The notes beneath the pieces are model-generated. The model did no database searches, had not been told where the DNA came from, and saw only the letters and a program-made list of their open reading frames with translations. This document shows positions 1-6,829 of a stretch of DNA of 36,647 bases, one piece after another; within the stretch, counting starts at the first letter, position 1; every line of letters begins with the position of its first letter. The position numbers and the translations under genes are program-made. Origin of the DNA: a virus. Location of the stretch: positions 1 through 36,647 of the IMG/VR virus record IMGVR_UViG_3300044899_000013. One strand, written 5' to 3'.

Positions 1-1
1 C

Positions 2-175
2 GAGAGGATATGGCGCTGGTGGGACGCTGGCTACAAGTTCGACCCACAGCCCCTCACTGTCGTCCGTGTGAACCGCAAGACAGTCACGGTTCGCACCGAT
101 CAGGGCAATGTGTTCCGCATTCCCCCGCAAGAAATTGTCGGGCGATGGGATGAAGACGGGGAGCAGGGGAAATGA
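2..175 (+). CDS. Hypothetical protein, 5'-truncated by the window edge
   Basis: An open frame runs from the window start to a TGA at 173-175 and gives about 57 visible residues, ending in DEDGEQGK. The stop overlaps the ATG of the next gene (ATGA at 172-175), the same junction used throughout this operon, so I read it as the end of a real gene. The visible part alternates short beta-prone stretches (KTVTVRTDQG, NVFRIPPQEIVGRW) and could be a small SH3-like barrel, but I do not recognise a family. The true start is outside the window. Confidence 0.6.
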   Translation, partial: ERIWRWWDAGYKFDPQPLTVVRVNRKTVTVRTDQGNVFRIPPQEIVGRWDEDGEQGK

Positions 176-489
176 GCAGGGCGATCGATTTCGTAGGGAG
201 TGAACTGCGGACCCGAATTGAGGCCGAAGAAGTCCTAGACGGACTATTGGGCAGCGAAGTGGGCAATGGCGCGGGCGCAGGGTTGGCTGCAGACATCGCC
301 CTCGTGGGTCAGCAGCGTGATATCGCACGCATGCGACTCAAGAGTGCCAAAGATGCTGTCAACGCAGTGCTGCAGGTCTGTGACGCAGGCGAGCGTGATG
401 GCGTAACAGCCATCAATATCGGCATCATTAGGGCTGCGTTGGCTGATGAAATGCCAGCGGACGTCAAGGTGGACGGGGACGCGAAGTGA
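172..489 (+). CDS. Hypothetical protein, 105 aa
   Basis: Short soluble protein of 105 residues with no recognised domain. It is alanine-rich and mostly helical in character, with no signal peptide or membrane segment. Its ATG overlaps the stop of the upstream frame and its own TGA overlaps the GTG of the next gene (GTGA at 486-489), so it lies in a translationally coupled chain. Early-region phage and plasmid operons of Actinobacteria often hold such small proteins. No function can be assigned. Confidence 0.7.
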   Translation: MSRAIDFVGSELRTRIEAEEVLDGLLGSEVGNGAGAGLAADIALVGQQRDIARMRLKSAKDAVNAVLQVCDAGERDGVTAINIGIIRAALADEMPADVKVDGDAK

Positions 490-746
490 ATCAGCGTGAG
501 GCGAACTTGCTCTCTCAACGCTTCGGTGAGGTGTGCCGCCCAGCGTCCGATCAAGCCACAGGCTCCGACTGGTCGGATGGGTACGCAGACGGCCTGCAGC
601 ACGCGTTCGGCCACCTCCTTGACTGGTGCGAGGTCAGCGTGGACGGCTTCGACAAGCTCGCGGCCCTGCAGTCTTTCGCCATCGGTGGTGGCCTGGACGT
701 GGGCGCTGTGGGGACCATGCAACTCACCAAGGAGCAGGGAACATGA
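486..746 (+). CDS. Hypothetical protein, 86 aa
   Basis: An 86-residue acidic protein with a GTG start at 486 chosen from the GTGA overlap with the previous stop. It contains aromatic-rich helices (SDWSDGYADGLQHAFGHLLD) and no membrane segment. The TGA overlaps the ATG of the following gene at 743. A second frame (496-777) covers the same DNA but is arginine- and serine-rich and lacks the overlap pattern, so I treat it as a shadow. Function unknown. Confidence 0.65.
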   Translation: MNQREANLLSQRFGEVCRPASDQATGSDWSDGYADGLQHAFGHLLDWCEVSVDGFDKLAALQSFAIGGGLDVGAVGTMQLTKEQGT

Positions 747-934
747 GCACGGTCCACGACGCGCAGGTGCGGGCTGAGACCCTCCGCCAAGCCGTCGCCA
801 TGCTCCGCAAGCAGACGGAGGGGGCCGCGATGGAACGTGACCACCTGAACCCGGGCATCTTGTGGGCGGCGGACTTCCTCGCGGAGTTCGTTGAGCGGGT
901 CCACATGCTCCCAGAGGTCGAGGCCACGTCATGA
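743..934 (+). CDS. Hypothetical protein, 63 aa
   Basis: The frame is open from 626, but the start fitting the operon is the ATG at 743, which overlaps the previous TGA (ATGA at 743-746) and gives 63 residues starting MSTVHDAQVR. The upstream extension is arginine-rich and antisense-like. The product looks helical, with two amphipathic segments (AETLRQAVAMLRKQ and ADFLAEFVERVHML). No family recognised. Its stop overlaps the ATG at 931. Confidence 0.65.
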   Translation: MSTVHDAQVRAETLRQAVAMLRKQTEGAAMERDHLNPGILWAADFLAEFVERVHMLPEVEATS

Positions 935-1203
935 GCGAGCCCACCCGTGTCATGGCGGGGATCACGCACCGACCGTTCCCAGGAAAAGACAACGGCGCGC
1001 CGATCCCCCGCGACGAGTACGCCGCGGGCCTAGTCAAGGAACTCAGCGCCACCGACCGGCAGGGAACCCTCACCATCAAAGAAGCAGACGCCTACGTCAC
1101 AGCCGACCTGCTCGACGAGTTGGCCGCGGTCTACAGGGGTGAGCCCCTCGGATTTTTGGCACGCGAGATGGCAGTCAAGCTCTACGACCGGTTGGGCATC
1201 TGA
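931..1203 (+). CDS. Hypothetical protein, 90 aa
   Basis: A 90-residue soluble protein beginning MSEPTRVMAGITHRPFPGKD, joined by 4-base overlap to its upstream neighbour and by TGATG (1201-1205) to the next. The C-terminal half is helical (DLLDELAAVYRGE, FLAREMAVKLYDRLG). No catalytic motif, signal peptide or membrane helix is visible. A frame at 891-1142 on the same strand is a shadow rich in His, Arg and Pro. Function unknown. Confidence 0.65.
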   Translation: MSEPTRVMAGITHRPFPGKDNGAPIPRDEYAAGLVKELSATDRQGTLTIKEADAYVTADLLDELAAVYRGEPLGFLAREMAVKLYDRLGI

Positions 1204-1451
1204 TGGCACGCAATGCCCGACCCACGCAGCAGGAGCGTGAGACCGTCCAGCTTATCCACTCCACCATCCAGCGCCGTTGCGCCGATACCGAGATGACTGT
1301 CTCCCAGGTCGATCAGGCCTCGATGCTGGCCGCCGCGCTGTACGACACGGCAGGTAGGCACGGAGTGACCAAGAGTCTCGCGGATGGTGTGACGTCGTTC
1401 ATTGACGCGGCGATCGACGGCATACGCGCACGAGACAGGGTGACGTCGTGA
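1203..1451 (+). CDS. Hypothetical protein, 82 aa
   Basis: An 82-residue protein starting MARNARPTQQERETVQLIHS. It is predicted to be largely helical, with a possible DNA-binding or structural role suggested only by its basic ends. Coupled by TGATG to the preceding gene and by GTGA (1448-1451) to the next. I do not recognise it. Confidence 0.65.
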   Translation: MARNARPTQQERETVQLIHSTIQRRCADTEMTVSQVDQASMLAAALYDTAGRHGVTKSLADGVTSFIDAAIDGIRARDRVTS

Positions 1452-1747
1452 GCGGGTTCACTGAGCCGCCGGAGCTGCAGGCCATCGAGGAGGCCGTCGC
1501 TGCGGGCATCTGCGAGGTGTGGGGCTCGACGCGGTTCGCCCAGTCCGTACAGGAGCCCGCGTGGATGGGCGCGGAGCAGGCGTGGCAGCGTGACGCGGAC
1601 GCCGCCCAGGACGCCCTCCTGCGCGTTCAGGGCCTCATCTCCGAACTCATGACGTTGGGCAGTCTCGGTGGGCACGCTCACGAACTCCTGGACGTGGCCG
1701 ACACGCTGGACCTGATCTGTGACGAGCGAAGGATCCGGCCGCTATGA
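1448..1747 (+). CDS. Hypothetical protein, 99 aa
   Basis: A 99-residue acidic helical protein with a GTG start at 1448 picked from the GTGA overlap. There are no cysteine clusters, membrane helices or recognised motifs. Its stop overlaps the start of the membrane protein at 1744. Function unknown. Confidence 0.65.
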   Translation: MSGFTEPPELQAIEEAVAAGICEVWGSTRFAQSVQEPAWMGAEQAWQRDADAAQDALLRVQGLISELMTLGSLGGHAHELLDVADTLDLICDERRIRPL

Positions 1748-1968
1748 GCACCCATGCGGTGAGCGTCCTGGCGCTGGCTGGCGTCTTTGTGCTCTCCGTC
1801 GTCTGCTCGGCGTTGGTGCGTCAGGTCGCCCGTCTGAACCGTCGGGTCCTTGACTTGGAGTACCCGGCGCATAAGTCAGACAGAGAAGATGCGATACGGG
1901 AGGTGCGTCGCTGGGGTGAGGAGGCCCGCAGACAAGACGCTATTAGACGGCGGCAATCCAGCCAGTAA
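1744..1968 (+). CDS. Small bitopic membrane protein with charged tail
   Basis: The 74-residue product has one N-terminal hydrophobic helix (residues about 5-25, SVLALAGVFVLSVVCSALV), then a strongly charged helical tail (REDAIREVRRWGEEARRQDA) that could form a coiled coil. The topology fits a small inner-membrane accessory protein. It sits three bases upstream of the wall hydrolase that opens the secretion-like gene set, so a role in that envelope complex is possible but inferred from position only. Confidence 0.7.
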   Translation: MSTHAVSVLALAGVFVLSVVCSALVRQVARLNRRVLDLEYPAHKSDREDAIREVRRWGEEARRQDAIRRRQSSQ

Positions 1969-1971
1969 AAC

Positions 1972-2997
1972 GTGAGCGCCCCTCCACGACCGCAGCAACG
2001 GCGTGGAAGGGCTAAGGCACAACCTCAGCTAGGAAGGTCAGGCCCTGTGGTTATCGTGGCAGTCGCCGCAACCGTGGTGAAGTCTCGGGGCACCCGGCGT
2101 GCCCTGATCGCCCTCGCCGCGGTCGCCCCCGTCATCATCGCCACCTGGGTCATCGCCGGGCTGCTGCTGGGGCTCCTGTTCCTGGCTGGTCCCCCGCCGG
2201 ACCCCACAGCGACCGCCTTGGGTGGGTGCGGTGTCGCCGCCCCCACAGCGCAGGCCCGGACCTCGTTGGCCCCCGCGCAGCTTGCGAACGCCGCCACGAT
2301 CATCGCTGTGGGTCGCCAGCTCGGGATCCCCGCGTTCGGGCTGCAGGTCGGCATCGCGACTGCGCTTCAGGAATCCAGGCTGCTCAACCTCGCCCACGGC
2401 GATGGCACGAGCGTGGGCCTGTTCCAGCAGATCAACAGCTGGGGGTCGTTCGCGCAGAGGCATGACCCCACCTGGGCTGCCCGCAAGTTCTTCGGCGCGC
2501 TCAAAGGTGTCGCAGGCTGGGCCACGATGCCGCTCACTGTTGCCGCCCAAGCGGTGCAGCGCAGCGCCTTCCCTCAGGCTTACGCGAAATGGACTTCACT
2601 GGCTGCATCCGTGGTCCACCTGCCCGCGTTGGCCGGGTCCACCTGTACCGGCACCGCAGGGTTCCCCGTCGTCGCACGGAATGGTAGCCTCCCCGCCCGC
2701 CAGGCCGCGCTCATCGTGTTCGGGCACCGCCTGCAAGCCCTCGGGTTCACCGTGGGCGAGCACCCGGCCTTCGGCGGAGTTCACCCCGTACACGCCCCGC
2801 ACTCCTTCCACTACATCCCCGGTGGGGGCGCGATCGACGTCAACTACGACGGGCACGCCACCCCCGAGAAGACCAAGCTCGACACGCTCATCCCCCTCGC
2901 CAAAGCCGCAGGGTTCCGGATCATCTGGCAGTTCCCCGGCCATTTCGACCACATGCACATAGACGTCAGCACCGGCCCCGACATGGGCCACTTCTAA
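1972..2997 (+). CDS. Membrane-anchored bifunctional wall hydrolase (transglycosylase-like plus M15-like peptidase)
   Basis: The 341-residue protein has a basic N-terminus, a membrane helix at about 44-72, and two apparent wall-cutting domains. Residues about 100-215 resemble a lysozyme or lytic transglycosylase fold, with ALQESRL (E134 the likely catalytic acid) and SVGLFQQ at 147-153. Residues about 228-341 carry an M15/VanY-like zinc peptidase signature: HSFH (H277, H280), GGAIDV (D289) and HFDHMHID (H324, H327, H329). T4SS and conjugation operons usually encode a wall hydrolase of this kind to open peptidoglycan for the channel (VirB1 or TcpG role). It is distinct from the phage endolysin at 15274 and is co-transcribed with the VirB-like genes. 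GTG start, three bases after the previous stop. Domain assignments are from motifs only. Confidence 0.8.
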   Translation: MSAPPRPQQRRGRAKAQPQLGRSGPVVIVAVAATVVKSRGTRRALIALAAVAPVIIATWVIAGLLLGLLFLAGPPPDPTATALGGCGVAAPTAQARTSLAPAQLANAATIIAVGRQLGIPAFGLQVGIATALQESRLLNLAHGDGTSVGLFQQINSWGSFAQRHDPTWAARKFFGALKGVAGWATMPLTVAAQAVQRSAFPQAYAKWTSLAASVVHLPALAGSTCTGTAGFPVVARNGSLPARQAALIVFGHRLQALGFTVGEHPAFGGVHPVHAPHSFHYIPGGGAIDVNYDGHATPEKTKLDTLIPLAKAAGFRIIWQFPGHFDHMHIDVSTGPDMGHF

Positions 2998-3021
2998 CCC
3001 ACCCAGAAGAGAGGCAAGACC

Positions 3022-3315
3022 ATGCACGCAGTAGCAGCCACAGTCGCGACGTACCTGACTCTGAAAGCGAAGCCCCCTGTGCCCGCTGCGGGGGCGACCA
3101 CCGCGAACCTGCAGACCTGGATCAAGGGGAACGTGATCCCGTTGATGATCCTGATCGTCGCGGTGTCCCTGTTCCTTCTGGCGCGGTCGGGGTCGAACGC
3201 GAAGGCGATGCGGGTTGTTGGTGGGGTCCTGATCGCTGTCGCGGTTCTTGGGCTTGCGGCGACGGGTAAGGCTGACCACTTGGGTACCTGGGCTCTTAGT
3301 TTGATCGGGGTTTGA
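3022..3315 (+). CDS. Small two-helix membrane protein, VirB2/TrbC pilin-like
   Basis: The 97-residue product has two hydrophobic helices (about 38-54 and 64-80) separated by a short polar loop (RSGSNAKAMR). That size and topology match VirB2/TrbC-type pilin subunits. A good ribosome site (AGAGAGG) lies upstream of the ATG. It stands directly before the VirB3-like and VirB4-like genes, the canonical virB2-B3-B4 order. There is no obvious cleavable signal peptide, and sequence similarity to true pilins cannot be judged by eye, so the call rests on size, topology and position. It could instead be another small channel subunit. Confidence 0.55.
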   Translation: MHAVAATVATYLTLKAKPPVPAAGATTANLQTWIKGNVIPLMILIVAVSLFLLARSGSNAKAMRVVGGVLIAVAVLGLAATGKADHLGTWALSLIGV

Positions 3316-3316
3316 C

Positions 3317-3664
3317 GTGCAGTTGCCGGTGGATGACGAGATTTACCGGGTGGACTCGGTGTGGTTGGGTCCGCCGGGGCAGACCCTGCCATGGCGTGCC
3401 CGGTACGCCGCGTACGGGGTGGGCCTGGTGGTGTTCCTGACGTTGGAGGGGGTGGAGCGCAGGCTCGGGGTGGGCTTGGGGTTCTTCACCCTCGCATGGA
3501 CCCTGTTCGGGTCGGTGCTGTTGACGCGGGTGGTGCTCAGCGTGGTGGATCATGACCGGCCCCTACGGAGTGTGGTGGCGGGTTTCTGCCATGAGGTGAG
3601 CGCACCCCGCGAACGGGTCAAGGCGTCCGAGGCCACGCTCATGCCGCCGCGGAGCACGCCGTGA
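3317..3664 (+). CDS. VirB3/PrgI-like membrane protein
   Basis: A 115-residue protein with hydrophobic segments at about 29-43 and 54-76, a soluble N-terminus beginning MQLPVDDEIYRVDSVW, and a polar C-terminus. It ends overlapping the VirB4-like ATPase (3661-3664). In T4SS loci the gene before virB4 encodes VirB3 (PrgI or TcpE type), a small membrane protein that docks the ATPase to the inner-membrane complex. GTG start at 3317, one base after the previous stop. Assignment rests on topology and gene order. Confidence 0.55.
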   Translation: MQLPVDDEIYRVDSVWLGPPGQTLPWRARYAAYGVGLVVFLTLEGVERRLGVGLGFFTLAWTLFGSVLLTRVVLSVVDHDRPLRSVVAGFCHEVSAPRERVKASEATLMPPRSTP

Positions 3665-6165
3665 GCACGTCAGGCCTCGCCCTGCGCAAGGTCTCTGGGC
3701 ACTGCACCATCACCGCTGACCGGGTGACGGCGTGGTACTTGTTGGACGGGCAGGGCTGGTCGTTCCGGCCTGACAGTGTGCGTGAGCAGCTGATCCGTGA
3801 CGGCGCGGACGCCTACGCGCAGTTGGTGGGGCGCGCGGTTCATGTGCGGGTGACGACGCGCCCGTACCCCGTGAGCGACTGGGCCGCCGCGCATGACGCG
3901 AACGCGCCCGCCCCGCTGCCGGGGTGGCGGGACTACCTGCTGCGGGACCAGCGGCATCTCGCCGGCAGGAACATGAGCGACAAGGAGGTCTACGTGGGTG
4001 TGGAGGTTCCCGCCCGGCGCGGCCTGTACCGGGTCCTGGGTGGGTTGATGGGGAGCCTGGGTGACCGCGAGGTGGCGGGATTGGCAGCGCAGATCCGGGA
4101 GACGGACAGCATCATGGGTTCCCCTGGCATGGAGGGGGCACCAGCGAGCCCGCGTCAGGTGGAGTGGTTGCTGCACCGGTCCTGCTCCTTGGGCCTCCCA
4201 GCGCCGTTGACGCTCTCCAACGCTGCCGGCGCGGAGTGGGACACCGAGGACCTCGCGGAGTTCACGGACAGTGTGCGGTGGTTCGCGGAGCCCTACGGGC
4301 GCACCCTGCGGGTGTCCGGGGAAGCCAACGGTGAGTTGGTGGAGCGGCACGTCTGCGTGCTGTCCGTGGGCCGCATGAGTGACCTGGAGATCCCGTCAGG
4401 TACGCCGTGGATGCAGCGCACCGACGCGCTCAGCTTCCCGGTCGAGTGGTCTGGGCGGGTCCTCGTCGAGGACGGGGCACGGGTCGGTGGTGCGATGCGG
4501 AAGGCGATACAGAAGATCCGCGCCCAGAAGGAGCACTACGAGGTGGAGCACACTGAGCCTGCACCGGGCGCCCTGGACCGGCAGGCGCGGCGGGCGTTGG
4601 CTGTGGAGGATGACCTGAGCGCGGGCCTGAGCGGGCTGAGCACGCGCACATCCGGGCATTACAGGCTCGCCGTCAGTGGGGCGAGCCAGGAGGAGGCGTT
4701 GGAGCGGGCGGGCCAGGTCCGCAAACTGTTCGCGCCCACCATCAGCATCTCGCGGCCGGTGGATCAGTACGCGGTGGCCCGCGAGTTCGTTCCCGGTGAG
4801 CCGTTGGGCAGCGTGGCGTACAAGCGGCGAATGCCCGTCACCACGTTGGCCGCCGCCGTCCCAGCAGCCACAGCGAAGGTCGGTGACCGGCGCGGCATCC
4901 ACCTCGGAGAGACCTCGGGGACGTCGCAGCGGGTCGTGACGTGGGAGCCGTGGGAGGCCACGGAGCGCAAGGAGGAGAGCGGCCTGGGCGTGGTCGTGGC
5001 GGGCCTTGGTGGGGGAAAGTCCACCGCGGGCGGCAACATCATCTACCGCTCACTGATGCAGGGCGTGCCGTGGACGGTGCTCGACCCGTCGGGGCGCCTG
5101 ACCGCGCTCTCCCGGCTGCCCGAGCTCGAAGGGTGCGCGCAGGCAGTGGACCTGTTGGAGGCCCAGCCGGGGTGCCTGAACACGTACAGGGTCATCGCCG
5201 AGCCCAGACCCGAGCACTACGGCACGGAGCCAGAGTGGCGCACCGCGGTCGAGCAGGCCCAAGCGACCCGCCGGATGCTCACCAGCAGCGTGCTCCGGTC
5301 CATGCTCCCTGCCGGGTTGCAGGACCACGTCTTGACCGAGGTCGCGTTGTTGCGGGCGGTTGGCGCGGTCCAAGCCGCACACACGTCCGCGCCGGGGTAC
5401 GTCGTGGACGCGTTGAAAGCCATGACGGGTGACCCCGAACTGGTGCGGCACGCCGGCTACCTAGCGGACTTCTTCGGTGAGGCCGCGAAGACGAGCCACG
5501 GCAGGCTGATCTTCCCCAGCGGGTACTACCTCGACAAGGGGCATGACGCGCCTCTGCTGACGGTCTACTCGCTGCGGGGGTTGGCCCTGCCCGATGACGG
5601 GTCGAGCGGCACCGATGACCTGGACGAGCGGCTCAGCATGTGTGTCCTCTTCTTGGCCGCCTGGTTGACGCAGCGGTCCATGTACGCGGGTGACGTGCAC
5701 CAGCGCAAAGGCATCTTCCTTGATGAGGCGTGGGCGTTGGGGACGTTCTCGGCGGGCCGCAGGTTCATTGACCGGGCGAGCCGGGACAGCCGGAAGCACA
5801 ACACGCGGGTCCTCTTGGCGTCCCAGAACCCGTCCGATCTGCTCCGGTTGGACCTGGGCAACCTCGTCAGCGCCGCGTTCATCGGCAGGCTCACGGATGA
5901 GGCTGCGCAGCGGGACGCGCTCAAGCTGTTGCCGGGGATCAGTGAGGGCGTCGGGTATGAGCCCATTTTCGGCACCCTGAGCGCGCCGACCCGTGAGGGC
6001 AGGCGTGGGGCGCGGGAGTTCGTGTTCAGTGACGGCGCGTCGATTGAGCGGATCCGGATGGATATGGGCGCGCACCCGCACCTTCTGGACGCGCTCAGCA
6101 CGACCGCGGACCCGGAGAAGGCCCGGGACCGGGTCGCCCACCTCGCAGCGGTGGTGGTCGCATGA
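3661..6165 (+). CDS. VirB4-type conjugation ATPase
   Basis: The 834-residue protein is the energising ATPase of the T4SS-like locus. Its N-terminal part (about 1-430) resembles the long N-terminal domain of actinobacterial VirB4/TraC-like proteins. The C-terminal RecA-like domain has a Walker A loop GLGGGKST (G448-T455), a Walker B IFLDEAW (D688, E689) and the late VirB4 motif LLASQNPSDL (Q722). VirB4 family members bind the inner-membrane face and power assembly or substrate transfer. Length is normal for the family (about 800). It is preceded by VirB2- and VirB3-like genes with a 4-base overlap and followed by the VirB6-like gene after two small ORFs. No frameshift is visible. The family call is solid; the exact subtype is inferred. 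Confidence 0.88.
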   Translation: MSTSGLALRKVSGHCTITADRVTAWYLLDGQGWSFRPDSVREQLIRDGADAYAQLVGRAVHVRVTTRPYPVSDWAAAHDANAPAPLPGWRDYLLRDQRHLAGRNMSDKEVYVGVEVPARRGLYRVLGGLMGSLGDREVAGLAAQIRETDSIMGSPGMEGAPASPRQVEWLLHRSCSLGLPAPLTLSNAAGAEWDTEDLAEFTDSVRWFAEPYGRTLRVSGEANGELVERHVCVLSVGRMSDLEIPSGTPWMQRTDALSFPVEWSGRVLVEDGARVGGAMRKAIQKIRAQKEHYEVEHTEPAPGALDRQARRALAVEDDLSAGLSGLSTRTSGHYRLAVSGASQEEALERAGQVRKLFAPTISISRPVDQYAVAREFVPGEPLGSVAYKRRMPVTTLAAAVPAATAKVGDRRGIHLGETSGTSQRVVTWEPWEATERKEESGLGVVVAGLGGGKSTAGGNIIYRSLMQGVPWTVLDPSGRLTALSRLPELEGCAQAVDLLEAQPGCLNTYRVIAEPRPEHYGTEPEWRTAVEQAQATRRMLTSSVLRSMLPAGLQDHVLTEVALLRAVGAVQAAHTSAPGYVVDALKAMTGDPELVRHAGYLADFFGEAAKTSHGRLIFPSGYYLDKGHDAPLLTVYSLRGLALPDDGSSGTDDLDERLSMCVLFLAAWLTQRSMYAGDVHQRKGIFLDEAWALGTFSAGRRFIDRASRDSRKHNTRVLLASQNPSDLLRLDLGNLVSAAFIGRLTDEAAQRDALKLLPGISEGVGYEPIFGTLSAPTREGRRGAREFVFSDGASIERIRMDMGAHPHLLDALSTTADPEKARDRVAHLAAVVVA

Positions 6166-6188
6166 AGAGCACCGAACGAGGGAGCACC

Positions 6189-6590
6189 ATGAATCAATCG
6201 CTAGAGGACTGGGATCGAGAGCAGCGGAACCGAGACGCCAGGCGAGAGAAAGCGGAAGGCCCATACAAAAAGTGGGCAGGCTACCTGCATCTCGCTAACT
6301 GGGGGCACGGACTGCCTGTTTTTGAGCGGCTGCGGGACGCTGACCGGGCCATCCGTGAACAGCGCCACGCAAACAACGTCCGAGGCGGGGACTACGAAGG
6401 ACTCACGTTAGCTGTCCGTGTTTGTGCTGCCACCTTCGCTGACCAGATAGCAGCGGCTGCGCCTGACCCTAGCGATCCAACTCTGCTGTGGGTGCTCGCG
6501 GGACTGCGTTGCACGTTGCGGCCGTTCTGTACGGGCTGCACTGCCTGCCAGAGCATCACGTCACCACTGCGTCCATCAGGTGCCCCCTGA
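6189..6590 (+). CDS. Hypothetical protein, about 133 aa
   Basis: I place the start at the ATG at 6189 because a GAGGGAG ribosome site lies just upstream. An in-frame ATG at 6162 would give nine more residues and an ATGA overlap with the ATPase gene, and is an equal alternative. The product is charged and helical at its N-terminus (MNQSLEDWDREQRNRDARRE), then more hydrophobic. The cysteine-rich tail (LRPFCTGCTACQS) could be a metal site or a poorly conserved end. No family recognised. Its stop joins the next gene by TGATG at 6588-6592. Confidence 0.55.
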   Translation: MNQSLEDWDREQRNRDARREKAEGPYKKWAGYLHLANWGHGLPVFERLRDADRAIREQRHANNVRGGDYEGLTLAVRVCAATFADQIAAAAPDPSDPTLLWVLAGLRCTLRPFCTGCTACQSITSPLRPSGAP

Positions 6591-6829
6591 TGGAGGGCCA
6601 GTACCGGATCGACTCCGTGTGGGCGTTCACCCAGATCGACACTGACGGCACCGAGGGCATCATCGCCATGACGATCCCCGGGCTCGGTTTCACCCCGCTG
6701 CTCGGCGCTGACCTGGCCCGCATCGCGTCGTTGCGGCCCTACGCGCAGAAGATTGCGACCGCCACCGGGCGGCCCGTGGTCCTGTCCCACTACTCCGTGC
6801 GCACCGACCAAGAGACGATCCAGCCATGA
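6590..6829 (+). CDS. Small phage-type accessory protein, 79 aa
   Basis: The frame is open from 6488, but the ATG at 6590 overlaps the previous stop (TGATG) and starts MEGQYRIDSVWAF, which fits the operon pattern. The sequence (DGTEGIIAM, PLLGADLARIASLRPYAQKI, GRPVVLSHYSVR) looks like small proteins often seen in early regions of actinobacterial phages and plasmids; this comparison is from memory. The function of that group is unknown. Its TGA overlaps the start of the VirB6-like gene. Confidence 0.65.
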   Translation: MEGQYRIDSVWAFTQIDTDGTEGIIAMTIPGLGFTPLLGADLARIASLRPYAQKIATATGRPVVLSHYSVRTDQETIQP

